Position numbers and translations under genes: made by a program. Under the pieces are notes generated by a model that was given only the letters and a program-made list of their open reading frames with translations, was not told where the DNA came from and searched no databases. Of a stretch of 64,000 nucleotides of DNA, positions 55,207-64,000 are shown one piece after another (the stretch's first letter is position 1; each line of letters begins with the position of its first letter). Location of the stretch: contig CAZKVC010000009.1 of assembly GCA_964556115.1 (NCBI GenBank), positions 1-64,000 on the forward strand, in the 5' to 3' direction. Source of the DNA: Parvularcula sp964556115. Its GTDB lineage: Bacteria > Pseudomonadota > Alphaproteobacteria > Caulobacterales > Parvularculaceae.

Positions 55207-56052
55207 ATGATCGTCCTTGAAGCCGCCGAGCCGCCCCGCACCGTCGCCGAGATCATGGAGAGCGCGCCGGATGATGCCTGGCGGACGATCGACCCTGAAA
55301 ACCTCATGCTGATCGAAACCGGGGAGGGGACGATCACGGTGATGCTCTCCTCCGCTCTGGCGCAGGACCATGTGGCGCAGGCGAGGCTCCTGGCGCGTGC
55401 GGACTATTATGAGGGGCTCAGCTTCTACCGCGTGATCGAAGGCTTCGTCGCCCAGGGCGGTGACCATACGGACGAAAAGGACAAGGGCGGGGCGCAAAAC
55501 CCTCTTGGGGCGGAGTTCGAGGAGCCTCTGCCCGAAGGCGTCGGCTTTGACATGCACAACGCGGTGGACGGTTATGCGCCGCAGGTCGGATGGGTCGGCG
55601 GCATTCCGGCTGGCCGCGACCCGGAGGCCGGGACAGCGTGGCTCGCCCACTGCACGGGCGCCTACGCCTACGGACGAAACAACGACAAGGACAGTGCCTC
55701 GACCGAGTTCTACATCACCTTGCAGCCCCAGCGCTATCTCGACCGCAATCTCACGGTCATGGGCCAGGTGATCGGCGGCATGAACGTGGTCCAGGCGGCG
55801 CCGCGCGGGGTGGTCGACGCCGATCCTGAGACGGATGATTTCGAGGAGCGCCTGCGCCTTGAGGGCATGACCATCGCGGCAGACCTTCCGAAGGATGAGC
55901 GCCCGGCCTGGCAGATCATGGATACGGGGAGCGAGACCTTCCATGAACTCGTCCGTGCACGAAGCGCAAGGCCCTCGGAATTCTTCTATCACCGCCCGGA
56001 CCATGTGGACCTTTGCGCGATGCAGGTCCCGGTGCGCAAGACATCAGGCTGA
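55207..56052 (+). CDS. Cyclophilin-type peptidyl-prolyl isomerase
   Basis: 281 residues from ATG 55207. The cyclophilin core spans residues about 35-225, with YEGLSFYRVIEGFVAQGGD and STEFYITLQPQRYLDRNLTV in place. GWVGGIPAG and the HCTGAYAYGRNNDKDS loop sit between them. No signal peptide or lipobox is seen, so it is probably cytoplasmic despite its size. A unique tail of about 55 residues follows the catalytic domain. Its stop overlaps the next, convergent gene by 9 bp. Confidence 0.87.
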   Translation: MIVLEAAEPPRTVAEIMESAPDDAWRTIDPENLMLIETGEGTITVMLSSALAQDHVAQARLLARADYYEGLSFYRVIEGFVAQGGDHTDEKDKGGAQNPLGAEFEEPLPEGVGFDMHNAVDGYAPQVGWVGGIPAGRDPEAGTAWLAHCTGAYAYGRNNDKDSASTEFYITLQPQRYLDRNLTVMGQVIGGMNVVQAAPRGVVDADPETDDFEERLRLEGMTIAADLPKDERPAWQIMDTGSETFHELVRARSARPSEFFYHRPDHVDLCAMQVPVRKTSG

Positions 56053-56550
56053 CGCTTCCTTCGGGAAGGGCATGTAGCGCGCCTCGAACCGGAAAGGGCG
56101 CTCCTCTTCGTTCGGGACGAGGTGGATGCGCCGGTCTTTGACGGGTGTCACCGCCTCGACCTCGGCCACCGCGTCGCGGTGGGGCGAGGCCCAGCCCTTG
56201 GCGAGCCTGAGCGCCCGGGACTTCGCCGCCCGTGCATCCTTCGCCGCGACGAAGACCTCACGGTGAAGCTCTCCGAAGACGGACGGGTCGTAGCCGCCGA
56301 GATGGACGAAGAAGAGCCGCGCCTCGCTCGCGCCGGCGGGCGGCTCGTCGGCGATGACGATGTCGTGCCCGTCCGCCCATTCAAGCGCGCCGAAGGCATC
56401 GAGGTGGAAGCGGTCCTCACCGCCCCACCATTCGCGCTTGAGGGTAGCGAAGGTGTCCTCCACCCGCTCGGCCACGTGAAAGCGGACGTCGTGGACCTCC
56501 AGATGGCTGCCGGGCGGATAGCCGCCGACCATGATCACGAAAAGCTTCAC
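56044..56550 (-). CDS. DUF1543-type protein
   Basis: 168 residues from GTG 56550; the product starts at KLFVIMVGGYPPGSHLEVHD, which is the expected N-terminus of DUF1543 proteins (LFMVYIGG.PPG pattern). A second half with FFVHLGGYDPSVFGELHREV repeats the first pattern, as in family members with tandem halves. Function unknown. Convergent with the cyclophilin gene. The start lies 52 bp from the divergent Nudix gene. Confidence 0.8.
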   Translation of the reverse strand: MKLFVIMVGGYPPGSHLEVHDVRFHVAERVEDTFATLKREWWGGEDRFHLDAFGALEWADGHDIVIADEPPAGASEARLFFVHLGGYDPSVFGELHREVFVAAKDARAAKSRALRLAKGWASPHRDAVAEVEAVTPVKDRRIHLVPNEEERPFRFEARYMPFPKEASA

Positions 56551-56602
56551 GCCCGACCCTGCCCTCTGGCCTCCTGCCGCCCGAAGGCTTAGGCGCGGCG
56601 CC

Positions 56603-57208
56603 ATGAGCGTCAAGACCCACGGCCCCTGGACCATCCTGAAGAGCGAAGAGCGCTTCCGCACCGCCTGGATCGTGGTGGAGGACCATGAGGTCACCCGCCC
56701 CGACGGCCAGCCGGGTCAGTACGGGGTGGTGCGCTTCCAGAACCGCGCCATCGGCATCCTGCCGCTCTTCGCGGATGGGACCGTGCCCATGGTCGGCCAG
56801 TTCCGCTTTCCCCTTGGCCGTGAGACATGGGAACTGCCCGAAGGCGGCGGGCCCCTTGCCGCCGACCCCCTCGGCGCGGCGCAGAGGGAGCTGAAGGAAG
56901 AGACCGGCGCCGCGGCCGCCAACTGGCACGCTTACGGCGAGGCGGACCTTTCCAACTCGGTCACCGACGAGCGGGCGCACCTCTTCCTCGCCTGGGACCT
57001 CACCGAAGGCGAGGCCGAACCGGAGCCCGACGAGATCTTCGCCTACCGCCGGATTTCCTTCGCCGATCTCCTTGCCGAGATCCACGCGGGAAAGGTGGAC
57101 GACGCGCTGACCCAGCTTCTGGTCCTGACCGCGCTCAGCAAAGCGATCAGTGGGGAGTTGCCGGATCGCCCCCGCGCTATCATCTTGAACCAGATCCGCC
57201 GCCCCTGA
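56603..57208 (+). CDS. Nudix-family hydrolase, ADP-ribose pyrophosphatase-like
   Basis: 201 residues, ATG at 56603. The Nudix box is ELPEGGGPLAADPLGAAQRE then LKEETGA; the metal-binding REL.EE part is intact. The usual glutamate eight positions before the arginine is alanine. The protein resembles ADP-ribose/sugar-nucleotide pyrophosphatases in its WELPEGG entry. It is 13 bp upstream of cysE, so probably co-transcribed. Substrate unknown. Confidence 0.88.
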   Translation: MSVKTHGPWTILKSEERFRTAWIVVEDHEVTRPDGQPGQYGVVRFQNRAIGILPLFADGTVPMVGQFRFPLGRETWELPEGGGPLAADPLGAAQRELKEETGAAAANWHAYGEADLSNSVTDERAHLFLAWDLTEGEAEPEPDEIFAYRRISFADLLAEIHAGKVDDALTQLLVLTALSKAISGELPDRPRAIILNQIRRP

Positions 57209-57221
57209 CGAGGAGCCCGAC

Positions 57222-58040
57222 ATGACGCAAAGCCCCGCAAGGGAGGTTCCGAACCTTCAGACCGTCGAGAACGTCTGGTCGCGGATGCGCGTGGAAAGCG
57301 CGGCGGATGCGGCGCAGGAGCCGATCCTCGCCAGCTTCCTCTCGGCCACGATCCTCAACCACCGCGATTTCAAGGCGGCGCTCAGCTACAGGCTGGCGCA
57401 GAAGCTGTCGGACAGCGAGATGAATGCCATGCTGTGGCGTGAGGTGATGGACGACGCCTATGCCGACGATCCTGGCATCGTTCTCGCCGCGCTTGCCGAT
57501 GTGCAGGCCTATGTCGACCGGGACCCGGCCTGCCGGACCACGGCGCAGCCTTTCCTCTACTTCAAGGGCTACCAGGCGATCCAGTCCCACCGCATTGCCT
57601 GCTGGTTATGGAAGAACGGGCGCGAGGCGCTGGCGCTCTACCTGCAGTCGCGGATGTCCGAGCTTTTCCAGGTGGACATCCACCCGGCGGCGGAGCTCGG
57701 GCGCGGACTGTTCTTCGATCACGCCACAGGTATCGTGATCGGCGAGACGGCCCGGGTCGGGGACAATTGCTCCTTGCTTCACGGCGTGACCCTCGGCGGG
57801 ACGGGCAAGGAAAAGCACGAACGCCATCCCAAGCTGGGGCGCGGGGTCCTGATCGGCGCGGGCGCGAAGATCCTCGGCAATATCGAAATCGGCGACGGGG
57901 CCAAGGTGGCTTCCGGCTCCGTCGTTCTCGAGCCGGTCAAGCCGTTCTGCACGGTGGCCGGTGTCCCGGCCAAGCCGGTGGGCCGGTGTGCTGAAGCCGC
58001 TGGCGAAGCGATGGATCAGGGCCTAAACGAGGTGCCATGA
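57222..58040 (+). CDS. cysE: Serine O-acetyltransferase
   Basis: Acetylates serine with acetyl-CoA to start cysteine synthesis. 272 residues, ATG at 57222. The N-terminal helical domain (to about 150) is followed by left-handed beta-helix repeats: DIHPAAELGRGLFFDHATGI, VIGETARVGDNCSLLHGVTLGGTG, GVLIGAGAKILGNIEIGDGA. Catalytic His in FFDHATGIVIGET. ATGA overlaps the start of the next gene. Confidence 0.96.
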   Translation: MTQSPAREVPNLQTVENVWSRMRVESAADAAQEPILASFLSATILNHRDFKAALSYRLAQKLSDSEMNAMLWREVMDDAYADDPGIVLAALADVQAYVDRDPACRTTAQPFLYFKGYQAIQSHRIACWLWKNGREALALYLQSRMSELFQVDIHPAAELGRGLFFDHATGIVIGETARVGDNCSLLHGVTLGGTGKEKHERHPKLGRGVLIGAGAKILGNIEIGDGAKVASGSVVLEPVKPFCTVAGVPAKPVGRCAEAAGEAMDQGLNEVP

Positions 58041-58753
58041 TGAAAAGCGCTCTTCTCTTCCTTCCCCTCGCCCTTGTCGCAGCCTGTACGGATGATACGA
58101 TCATCCAGCGTGACCAGACCCAGCGGTCGATCACCGTCGTGGGTGAGGGCAGTGTTCCGGGTACGCCGGACCTTGCCCTTTTGACGTTCTCGGTCCGCCA
58201 GCGCGGGGAGAATGCGGGTAACGCCTTCACCGCCACCAGCCGCGACATGACCGCCGTCATCGAGGCACTGAAGGAAGGGGGCATCGAGCCGCGGGACCTT
58301 CGCACCGACTCGATCGCGCTCAACCCGATCTACGGTCGCAATGACCGGGGCGTGACCAACCGCGCCAATGTCGTCGCCTATGAGGGCTACCAGGCCCTCA
58401 GTGTACGGCTTCGCGATATCGCATCGGCGGGGCAGATCATCGACACCGCCGTCGAGGCCGGGGCCAACGAGCTTCAGAGTTTCCAGCTCACCTTCGACGA
58501 CCCGGCCGCCCTTCAGGAAGAAGCCCGCATTGCCGCTGTCCGCGACGCGCGAGGCCGGGCCGAGCGCATGGCCGCTGCCGCCGGGGCCAAGCTTGGCGAG
58601 GTCATCACCATTGGCGAGGACATGGGCAGCCAGCCGCGCCCCTTTGCAATGCGGAGCATGGCGATGGACGAAGCCCGGGTCGAATCCACCTCGATCGAAG
58701 TGGGCGAGCGGGACACCACCATGCGCGTCTCGGTGACCTTCGCTCTTCGCTAG
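58037..58753 (+). CDS. SIMPL-domain lipoprotein (DUF541)
   Basis: 238 residues. Signal peptide with lipobox LALVAAC (Cys about 17). The body shows the SIMPL/DUF541 pattern: ITVVGEGSVPGTPDLALLTF, then EALKEGGIEPRDLRTDSIAL, and AVRDARGRAERMAAAAGAKLG near the end. Family members sit in the periplasm or outer membrane and have roles in stress tolerance, without an established activity. Coupled to cysE. Confidence 0.87.
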   Translation: MMKSALLFLPLALVAACTDDTIIQRDQTQRSITVVGEGSVPGTPDLALLTFSVRQRGENAGNAFTATSRDMTAVIEALKEGGIEPRDLRTDSIALNPIYGRNDRGVTNRANVVAYEGYQALSVRLRDIASAGQIIDTAVEAGANELQSFQLTFDDPAALQEEARIAAVRDARGRAERMAAAAGAKLGEVITIGEDMGSQPRPFAMRSMAMDEARVESTSIEVGERDTTMRVSVTFALR

Positions 58754-58773
58754 GGTCCGGACCCCAGGGCGGT

Positions 58774-59526
58774 TCAGCCCTTCATGCGGGCGGCGATGAT
58801 CGCCTGCATCTCCTCCGAACGAAGGCGGCTTGCGAAAACCTCGAGCTCATGCCGGGTGTGCGGAATGATGTCGCCCAGGTCTTCCTGCATCAGCTTCTTG
58901 GTGTCGCGCATGGCCCTGGGCGGCAGCTGGGCGAGGCGCTCGGCAGTGCGTTCGGCGGCGGCGATGGCCGAGCCGTTCTCGACGACGTCGGTGATGAAGC
59001 CGTAGCGATGCGCCTTCTCCGCCGAGATGACCTCGGAAAGAAGCATCATCTCAGCCGCACGCTGACGGCCTAGCCGCCGGGTCAGGAGGCGCGAGGCTCC
59101 CGCCTCCGGAACGGCGCCGAGCTGGGTGAAGGGCATGTGGAACTTCGCGTCCTCGCCGGCATAGATGAAATCCGTATGCAGCATCATGGTCGCGCCAATG
59201 CCCACGCACCAGCCTTCCACCGCAGCCACGATCGGCACGGTGGCCTTGAGGCCCCGCTCGATCAGCGACAGGACCGGCGGGTCTTCGGCGTCCGCCTGGT
59301 CGAGGGTCAGGACGGCGGCGAAGGAGGAAAGATCGTTCCCGGCCGTGAAGCTGTCGCCTTCGCCCGATAGCAGGAGAACGCGGATGTCCTTGTCTTCCTC
59401 GGCCTCGCGGTAGGCGTCGGACAGGCCGCGATACATGGCGTCCGTCATGGCATTCTTCTTGGCGGGGCGGTTGAAGCGCGCGTGCAGGATATGCCCTTCG
59501 CGCTCGACTTTCAGCTCATCGGTCAT
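58774..59526 (-). CDS. Enoyl-CoA hydratase/isomerase-family protein
   Basis: 251 residues from MTDELKVEREGHILHARFNR (ATG 59526, GGAGGA upstream). The crotonase fold shows LLSGEGDSFTAGNDLSSFA as the CoA-oxyanion-hole region and VEGWCVGIGATMMLHTDFIY for the second. One catalytic glutamate appears at AVPEAGASR; the position of the other is not plainly conserved, so hydratase versus isomerase is uncertain. Divergent from the glutamine amidotransferase gene by 55 bp. Confidence 0.85.
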   Translation of the reverse strand: MTDELKVEREGHILHARFNRPAKKNAMTDAMYRGLSDAYREAEEDKDIRVLLLSGEGDSFTAGNDLSSFAAVLTLDQADAEDPPVLSLIERGLKATVPIVAAVEGWCVGIGATMMLHTDFIYAGEDAKFHMPFTQLGAVPEAGASRLLTRRLGRQRAAEMMLLSEVISAEKAHRYGFITDVVENGSAIAAAERTAERLAQLPPRAMRDTKKLMQEDLGDIIPHTRHELEVFASRLRSEEMQAIIAARMKG

Positions 59527-59581
59527 CGACAGTTCCTCCGGTTGCCGCCAATGAACCCCTCGCCGCAGGGAGGTGCAAGCG

Positions 59582-60289
59582 TTGCGACTGATCATTGCCG
59601 AAACCGGAAGGCCGCCTGAAGAGCTGAGAGCCTCCTACCCGGACTATCCCGAGATGTTCCGCGCCATGCTGGCCGAGGTCGGGTTTCGTCCCGAGGTCGA
59701 CGCGGCGGCTGTCATGGACGGCGAAACCGTCGGCGTACCCGAAAAGGGTGATGCGCTTCTCGTCACCGGCTCGGCCTTCGGGGTCTATGAGGAGCATGGC
59801 TTCATCGCGCCTCTGGAAGGCGCAGTGCGCCGATTCGCCGAGGCTGGGCATCCGGTGGTCGGTATCTGCTTCGGCCATCAGCTTGTCGGCCAGGCCTTTG
59901 GCGCGCCGGTTCAGAAGTCAGCCAAGGGCTGGGGCGTCGGTGTTCACCGCTACACACTCACCGAAGTGGGCAAGGCGCTATTCGGCGAAGAGGAGGTGAG
60001 CTGCGCGGTCTCGCACCAGGACCAGATCCAGGAGCTGCCGCCAGGATTCGAGATCGTGGGCGGCTCGGCCTTCTGTCCGCGCGGCATGCTGCGGCACCGC
60101 GAGCTGCCGGTGATGACCTTTCAAATGCACCCTGAGTTTTCGCATGATTACGCGTCGGCGCTTCTGAGCCTGCGGCGTGACCGCATCCCGGATGACAGGG
60201 CGGAGCCCGGCCTTGAAAGTCTGAAAAAGACGTCGGGCAGACTTCGGATTGCCCGCTGGATCGCCGATTTTCTGAAAACTGCGCCCTGA
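59582..60289 (+). CDS. Class I glutamine amidotransferase-like protein
   Basis: 235 residues from TTG 59582. This start is preferred because GGGAGGT (59568-59574) sits 7 bp upstream, whereas the in-frame GTG 59573 overlaps it. The nucleophile elbow is GICFGHQLVG (Cys about 96) and the His-Glu of the triad are in TFQMHPEFS. The GuaA-like family hydrolyses glutamine, but no synthetase domain is present, so acceptor and reaction are unknown. Convergent with the Zur/Fur gene. Confidence 0.87.
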   Translation: MRLIIAETGRPPEELRASYPDYPEMFRAMLAEVGFRPEVDAAAVMDGETVGVPEKGDALLVTGSAFGVYEEHGFIAPLEGAVRRFAEAGHPVVGICFGHQLVGQAFGAPVQKSAKGWGVGVHRYTLTEVGKALFGEEEVSCAVSHQDQIQELPPGFEIVGGSAFCPRGMLRHRELPVMTFQMHPEFSHDYASALLSLRRDRIPDDRAEPGLESLKKTSGRLRIARWIADFLKTAP

Positions 60290-60313
60290 GGGCGAAGGGT
60301 CAGGGTCCGGACC

Positions 60314-60742
60314 CTAGTGGCATTTGCGGCAGGTGCCGCGGATCTCGATGCGGATGAGGTCGGCGTCGAAATTGGCTTCGTCCGCCGCCTGCTGGGCGAG
60401 CTGGACGATGGTCGGACCGGCTTCCTTGACCTCTTCCACACCCTCGCAGGTCCGGCAGATCAGAAAGGCCTCGACCTCGTGCGGCGCGCCATGGTTGCAG
60501 AGCATGAAGGAACCGAGGGCGTCGAGCTTGTGCACAAGCCCCTGTTTTTGAAGGCGGTCCAGCGCGCGGTAGACGGTCATCGGCGCGCCGACGCCCTGGC
60601 CCTTCAGGCGCTCCAGAAGGTCATAGGCCTTAAGCGGGCCATCGGCATCCTCAAGGGCGCTCAAGACGAGACGGTCGTTCTTGGTCAGCCGCTGCCGCTT
60701 GAATTCGCCCTGAAAATCCGCCGGATTGCTGAGGGTCGCCAT
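60314..60742 (-). CDS. zur: Fur-family regulator, Zur-like
   Basis: 142 residues from ATG 60742. Winged HTH with GAPMTVYRALDRLQKQGLVHKL. Two zinc-binding CXXC pairs (FLICRTCEGV and GTCRKCH at the very end) and NHGAPHEVEAF are the pattern of the Zur branch, which represses zinc uptake genes when zinc is ample. Divergent from galE (129 bp). No Zur box could be read with confidence in that interval. Confidence 0.82.
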   Translation of the reverse strand: MATLSNPADFQGEFKRQRLTKNDRLVLSALEDADGPLKAYDLLERLKGQGVGAPMTVYRALDRLQKQGLVHKLDALGSFMLCNHGAPHEVEAFLICRTCEGVEEVKEAGPTIVQLAQQAADEANFDADLIRIEIRGTCRKCH

Positions 60743-60871
60743 CTGCCCGCGCCTTCCCTAAACGTTCCCCTCAAGTCCCAGCGACTCAAGGCCTGCCCGG
60801 TATGAGGGTGAACCAAAACGACTACCGAGACAACCTCGTTGTCACAAAACTGGACGGAAAGAAGGCAGAAT

Positions 60872-61870
<999 letters not shown>

Positions 61871-61873
61871 GCC

Positions 61874-62926
61874 TCAGCCGGTCAGCTCGAAGGCCTCGAG
61901 CCCGGAAAGCCGCATGGCCGGGGCGATCTCCGGTACGCGGCGGGGGGGCATCCCCCGGACCGCTTCGGCGAAGGCCCGGATGTGATCGGGGGTGGTCCCG
62001 CAACATCCGCCGATGATGTTGAGAAGCCCCGCCTCCGCCCACTCCTTTATGTGGACGGTCATGCTTTCGGGCGTCTCGTCATAGCCGCCGAAAGCGTTGG
62101 GAAGCCCCGCATTCGGATAAGCGTGGACGTAGCCCTCGACGATGCCTGACAGCTCCTGAACGTAAGGCCGCATAAGGTCCGGGCCAAGGGCGCAGTTGAG
62201 CCCCACGCAGAAGGGGTCCGCGTGGCGTACGGAATGATAGAACGCGGTCGGCGTCTGTCCTGAAAGGGTGCGGCCGGACTGGTCGGTGATGGTGGCGGAG
62301 AGCATCACGGGCAGGCTCTCGCCCCGATCCTCGAAAAGCTTCATGACCGCGAAAAGCGCGGCCTTGGCGTTCAGCGTGTCGAAGATCGTCTCGATAAGGA
62401 GGATGTCCGTCCCCCCTTCGATCAGGCCCTCCGCTGCCTCCCGGTAGCTCTCGGCGAGCTCTTCATAGGTCACGTTGCGCGCGCCCGGATCGTTGACGTC
62501 GGGGCTGATCGACGCGGTCCTGTTGGTCGGGCCGATAGCGCCCGCGACGAAGCGGGGGCGGCCGTCTTTCTTCTCAAAGGCATCAGCCGCTTCGCGGGCC
62601 AGCCGCGCGCCTTCGGCGTTCAGCTCCCGCGCCAGCGCTTCCATGCCGTAATCGGCCTGGGCGATCGCGGTGGAGGAGAAGGTGTTGGTCTCGATGATGT
62701 CGGCGCCTGCCTCGAGATAGGCGTCGTGCATCTGCCTGATGACGTCGGGCCGGGTCAGGTTGAGAAGGTCGTTATTGCCCTGAACGTCCTTTCGCCAGTC
62801 AGCGAAGCGTTCGCCGCGATAGTCCTCCTCGGTCAGCTTGTGCTGCTGGATCATCGTGCCCGCGCCCCCGTCGAGGACGAGAATGCGGTCGGACAGGGCA
62901 CGTTCGAGGCGCTCGGCAGGTGTCAT
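61874..62926 (-). CDS. metH: Homocysteine S-methyltransferase module of methionine synthase (split MetH)
   Basis: 350 residues, ATG at 62926. It is the first, homocysteine-binding barrel of cobalamin-dependent methionine synthase: ILVLDGGAGTMIQQHKLTEE, GAIGPTNRTASISPDV, and zinc ligands in GLNCALG and GGCCGTTPDH. The folate, cobalamin and activation domains are missing. In many Alphaproteobacteria the second part is the next gene, but here galE lies convergent downstream, so the partner must be elsewhere. Two hairpins fill its leader (62949-62966 and 62989-63005). Confidence 0.93.
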   Translation of the reverse strand: MTPAERLERALSDRILVLDGGAGTMIQQHKLTEEDYRGERFADWRKDVQGNNDLLNLTRPDVIRQMHDAYLEAGADIIETNTFSSTAIAQADYGMEALARELNAEGARLAREAADAFEKKDGRPRFVAGAIGPTNRTASISPDVNDPGARNVTYEELAESYREAAEGLIEGGTDILLIETIFDTLNAKAALFAVMKLFEDRGESLPVMLSATITDQSGRTLSGQTPTAFYHSVRHADPFCVGLNCALGPDLMRPYVQELSGIVEGYVHAYPNAGLPNAFGGYDETPESMTVHIKEWAEAGLLNIIGGCCGTTPDHIRAFAEAVRGMPPRRVPEIAPAMRLSGLEAFELTG

Positions 62927-62948
62927 GGCGGCTTCTCCAGCTTACGCA

Positions 62949-63005
62949 ACGATCAGGAAAGATCGTGACGGTTAGACTTGCCCACAGGGCTTGCGTCCCG
63001 CAAGC
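62949..63005 (-). promoter_or_regulatory. Structured leader of the metH-like gene
   Basis: Two hairpins are seen on the leader: GCTTGCG/CGCAAGC (62989-63005, 3-base loop) and ACGATC/GATCGT (62949-62966, 6-base loop). They lie between the likely promoter side and the GGAGAAG ribosome-binding site. They could form a regulatory RNA, but the sequence does not match the SAM-II, SAH or cobalamin consensus I know. Function unproven. Confidence 0.4.
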
Positions 63006-63037
63006 TCACACAACTGTGATAACCCGGGGCAGGGTCC

Positions 63038-63346
63038 ATGAATCCGACTTTTCTCAATGACATCCTCAACGACCTTCGGTTTTCCTTCGCCAGCGTGCTG
63101 GCGATCTGGTTCTCGCTGTTCGTTCCGACCATGCTGATCGGCGGCGGCATTGTCGCCCTGGGCGGCGGCTGGCGTGAGTTCGGCGCGGTCGTGTTTGCGG
63201 CAGCGGTCTTCTCCGCGGCCGATTGGCTCTATCTCGTGCTGCGCTTCGCGGACGATGCGGACAGCATCGACGGCGCCGAGCTCGACGAGCTGATGGACAG
63301 CCCGGTCCTCTCGATGGCCCGCTTCTTAGGACGCCGTTACCTCTAA
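63038..63346 (+). CDS. Small membrane protein
   Basis: 102 residues, ATG at 63038. Two or three hydrophobic helices (FASVLAIWFSLFVPTMLIGG, then FGAVVFAAAVFSAADWLYLV) and an acidic tail. No recognised family. Divergent from the metH-like gene by 111 bp. Confidence 0.65.
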   Translation: MNPTFLNDILNDLRFSFASVLAIWFSLFVPTMLIGGGIVALGGGWREFGAVVFAAAVFSAADWLYLVLRFADDADSIDGAELDELMDSPVLSMARFLGRRYL

Positions 63347-63408
63347 GCGCCCCGAACGCCTTCACCCTCTCCCGTGTTTGTGCGTGAGCGCGACATGGGA
63401 GTTGTGAC

Positions 63409-63783
63409 ATGCGTTTTTGGATTTTGGCGTCGTCGGCGCTTCTTCTGGCAGCCTGCGAAGGCGAAGTGACGGACGGGGGCACAGGCTCCGACACCGATTT
63501 CGAAGCCCTCGACGAGCAGGCGGAAGGCGACGGCATGACCGAGGCCGAAGAGGCCCGGGCAGCGGACCCGACCGCTGGCGGCGGCGAAGATCCGGCACCG
63601 CGCGCCGGTGACTATCCCCGCCCCGGCGAAGAGACCACGGCCAACCCGATCGAGCCGGGCGTCGAGGAACCGGGCGGCAAGGACATGCTTCTCGAAGACG
63701 AAGCCGAGGAAATCGCCGAGGACGGCGCCGAAGCCTATGACGACGAAGACGAGATGGAGGGCGAGGACCCGCCCCGCCGCTAA
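63409..63783 (+). CDS. Acidic low-complexity lipoprotein
   Basis: 124 residues, with a signal peptide ending in lipobox LLLAAC (Cys 16). The mature part is strikingly acidic and glutamate/proline/glycine rich, without any recognised fold. Probably an intrinsically disordered outer-membrane lipoprotein. Same orientation as the small membrane protein (62-bp gap). Confidence 0.65.
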   Translation: MRFWILASSALLLAACEGEVTDGGTGSDTDFEALDEQAEGDGMTEAEEARAADPTAGGGEDPAPRAGDYPRPGEETTANPIEPGVEEPGGKDMLLEDEAEEIAEDGAEAYDDEDEMEGEDPPRR

Positions 63784-63792
63784 CCGTCCCCT

Positions 63793-64000
63793 TCAGCCGC
63801 CGCGTTTCTCGACACGTTCCAGAAGCTGAAGAAGCGCGGCGTGCACCTTGTCCTGGGTCGGCTGGTCCTCGAGATAGAGGCAATGGGTCGCTTCTTCGAT
63901 TTCGGTCAGTCGGCAGTTCGGCATGTTGTAGCGGCATAGCCGCGCTGCCGCATCGTTGCGGACAATGACCTCCCGCCCCGCGATCAGCATGGCCACCGGC
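63793..64000 (-). CDS. Alpha/beta-hydrolase, C-terminal end (cut by window edge)
   Basis: Only about 68 residues are visible. The end shows MLIAGREVIVRNDAAARLCR, and EATHCLYLEDQPTQDKV, a typical segment around the catalytic histidine (ATH) of lysophospholipase-like alpha/beta hydrolases. Most of the gene lies past 64000, so the substrate class is not determined. Confidence 0.65.
   Translation of the reverse strand, partial: PVAMLIAGREVIVRNDAAARLCRYNMPNCRLTEIEEATHCLYLEDQPTQDKVHAALLQLLERVEKRGG

Noticed and set aside
62927..63037. SAM-II/SAH or cobalamin riboswitch before the metH-like gene
   Set aside because: Two hairpins are present, but the conserved cores of these riboswitches could not be found by eye. 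Left as an unassigned structured leader.

Overview
This is a high-GC, gene-dense stretch of a chromosome from an alphaproteobacterium. The best guess is a marine, stalked or budding-type lineage such as Parvularculales or Hyphomonadaceae. That guess rests on protein flavour (large TonB receptor with acidic plug region, family-5 UDG, split MetH, mitochondrial-fission-ELM1-like protein) and on synteny: cpoB-tilS-ftsH-folP-glmM-thiD, and slt-dapA-smpB. No rRNA, tRNA, CRISPR array, integrase or intact insertion sequence was found. The gene content is mostly core metabolism and housekeeping.

Layout. 1-4.3 kb: 5' part of carB, then a divergent pair of lower-GC genes for a polysaccharide flippase and an O-antigen ligase/polymerase-like protein. 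4.3-7.9 kb: MBL-fold hydrolase, a 44-residue membrane peptide, a ClC channel and cpoB. 7.9-16.6 kb: a long plus-strand run, tilS, ftsH, two paralogous membrane proteins, folP, glmM and thiD. 16.6-23.1 kb: family-5 uracil-DNA glycosylase with a NYN-domain protein, folK, serS (with an unusual in-frame insertion), surE, a GNAT acetyltransferase and trxB. 23.2-26.2 kb: a large TonB-dependent receptor. 26.4-33.7 kb: ELM1-like protein, holC, soluble lytic transglycosylase, dapA, smpB, and a serine hydrolase divergent from an Lrp-type regulator. 33.7-39.7 kb: semialdehyde dehydrogenase, TerB-DnaJ protein, PhzF-like isomerase, DMT exporter, a lipoprotein serine hydrolase and a membrane LytTR regulator. 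39.8-47.8 kb: purA, a hybrid histidine kinase, an M16 peptidase lipoprotein and a serine hydrolase with an extra N-terminal beta-rich domain. 47.8-51.3 kb: a translationally coupled sigma-factor operon, and thiC behind a TPP riboswitch.

51.3-53.0 kb is the only clearly accessory stretch. It has lower GC and holds a 47-residue protein gene, an ImmA/IrrE-type metallopeptidase and an XRE regulator. A REP-like palindrome lies to its left and a related one lies 1.4 kb beyond its right edge. 53.0-64 kb returns to core content: AI-2E-family permease, queF, dodecin, a cyclophilin, a Nudix hydrolase, cysE, a SIMPL lipoprotein, enoyl-CoA hydratase, a glutamine amidotransferase, a Zur/Fur regulator, galE, a stand-alone homocysteine methyltransferase module of methionine synthase, two small envelope proteins and the end of an alpha/beta hydrolase.

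The most unusual signals are: (i) about 40 extra residues of atypical codon usage inside seryl-tRNA synthetase beside its substrate-binding TAE motif; (ii) three beta-lactamase-fold serine hydrolases within 16 kb, one with a putative CBM9-like domain, another next to a LytTR regulator; (iii) the small XRE/ImmA island with its tiny companion gene; (iv) a pair of paralogous membrane proteins inserted into the conserved ftsH-folP junction; and (v) a sigma-factor operon coupled to two small membrane proteins by 4-bp overlaps. No single feature is clearly a new system. These are the places worth testing.
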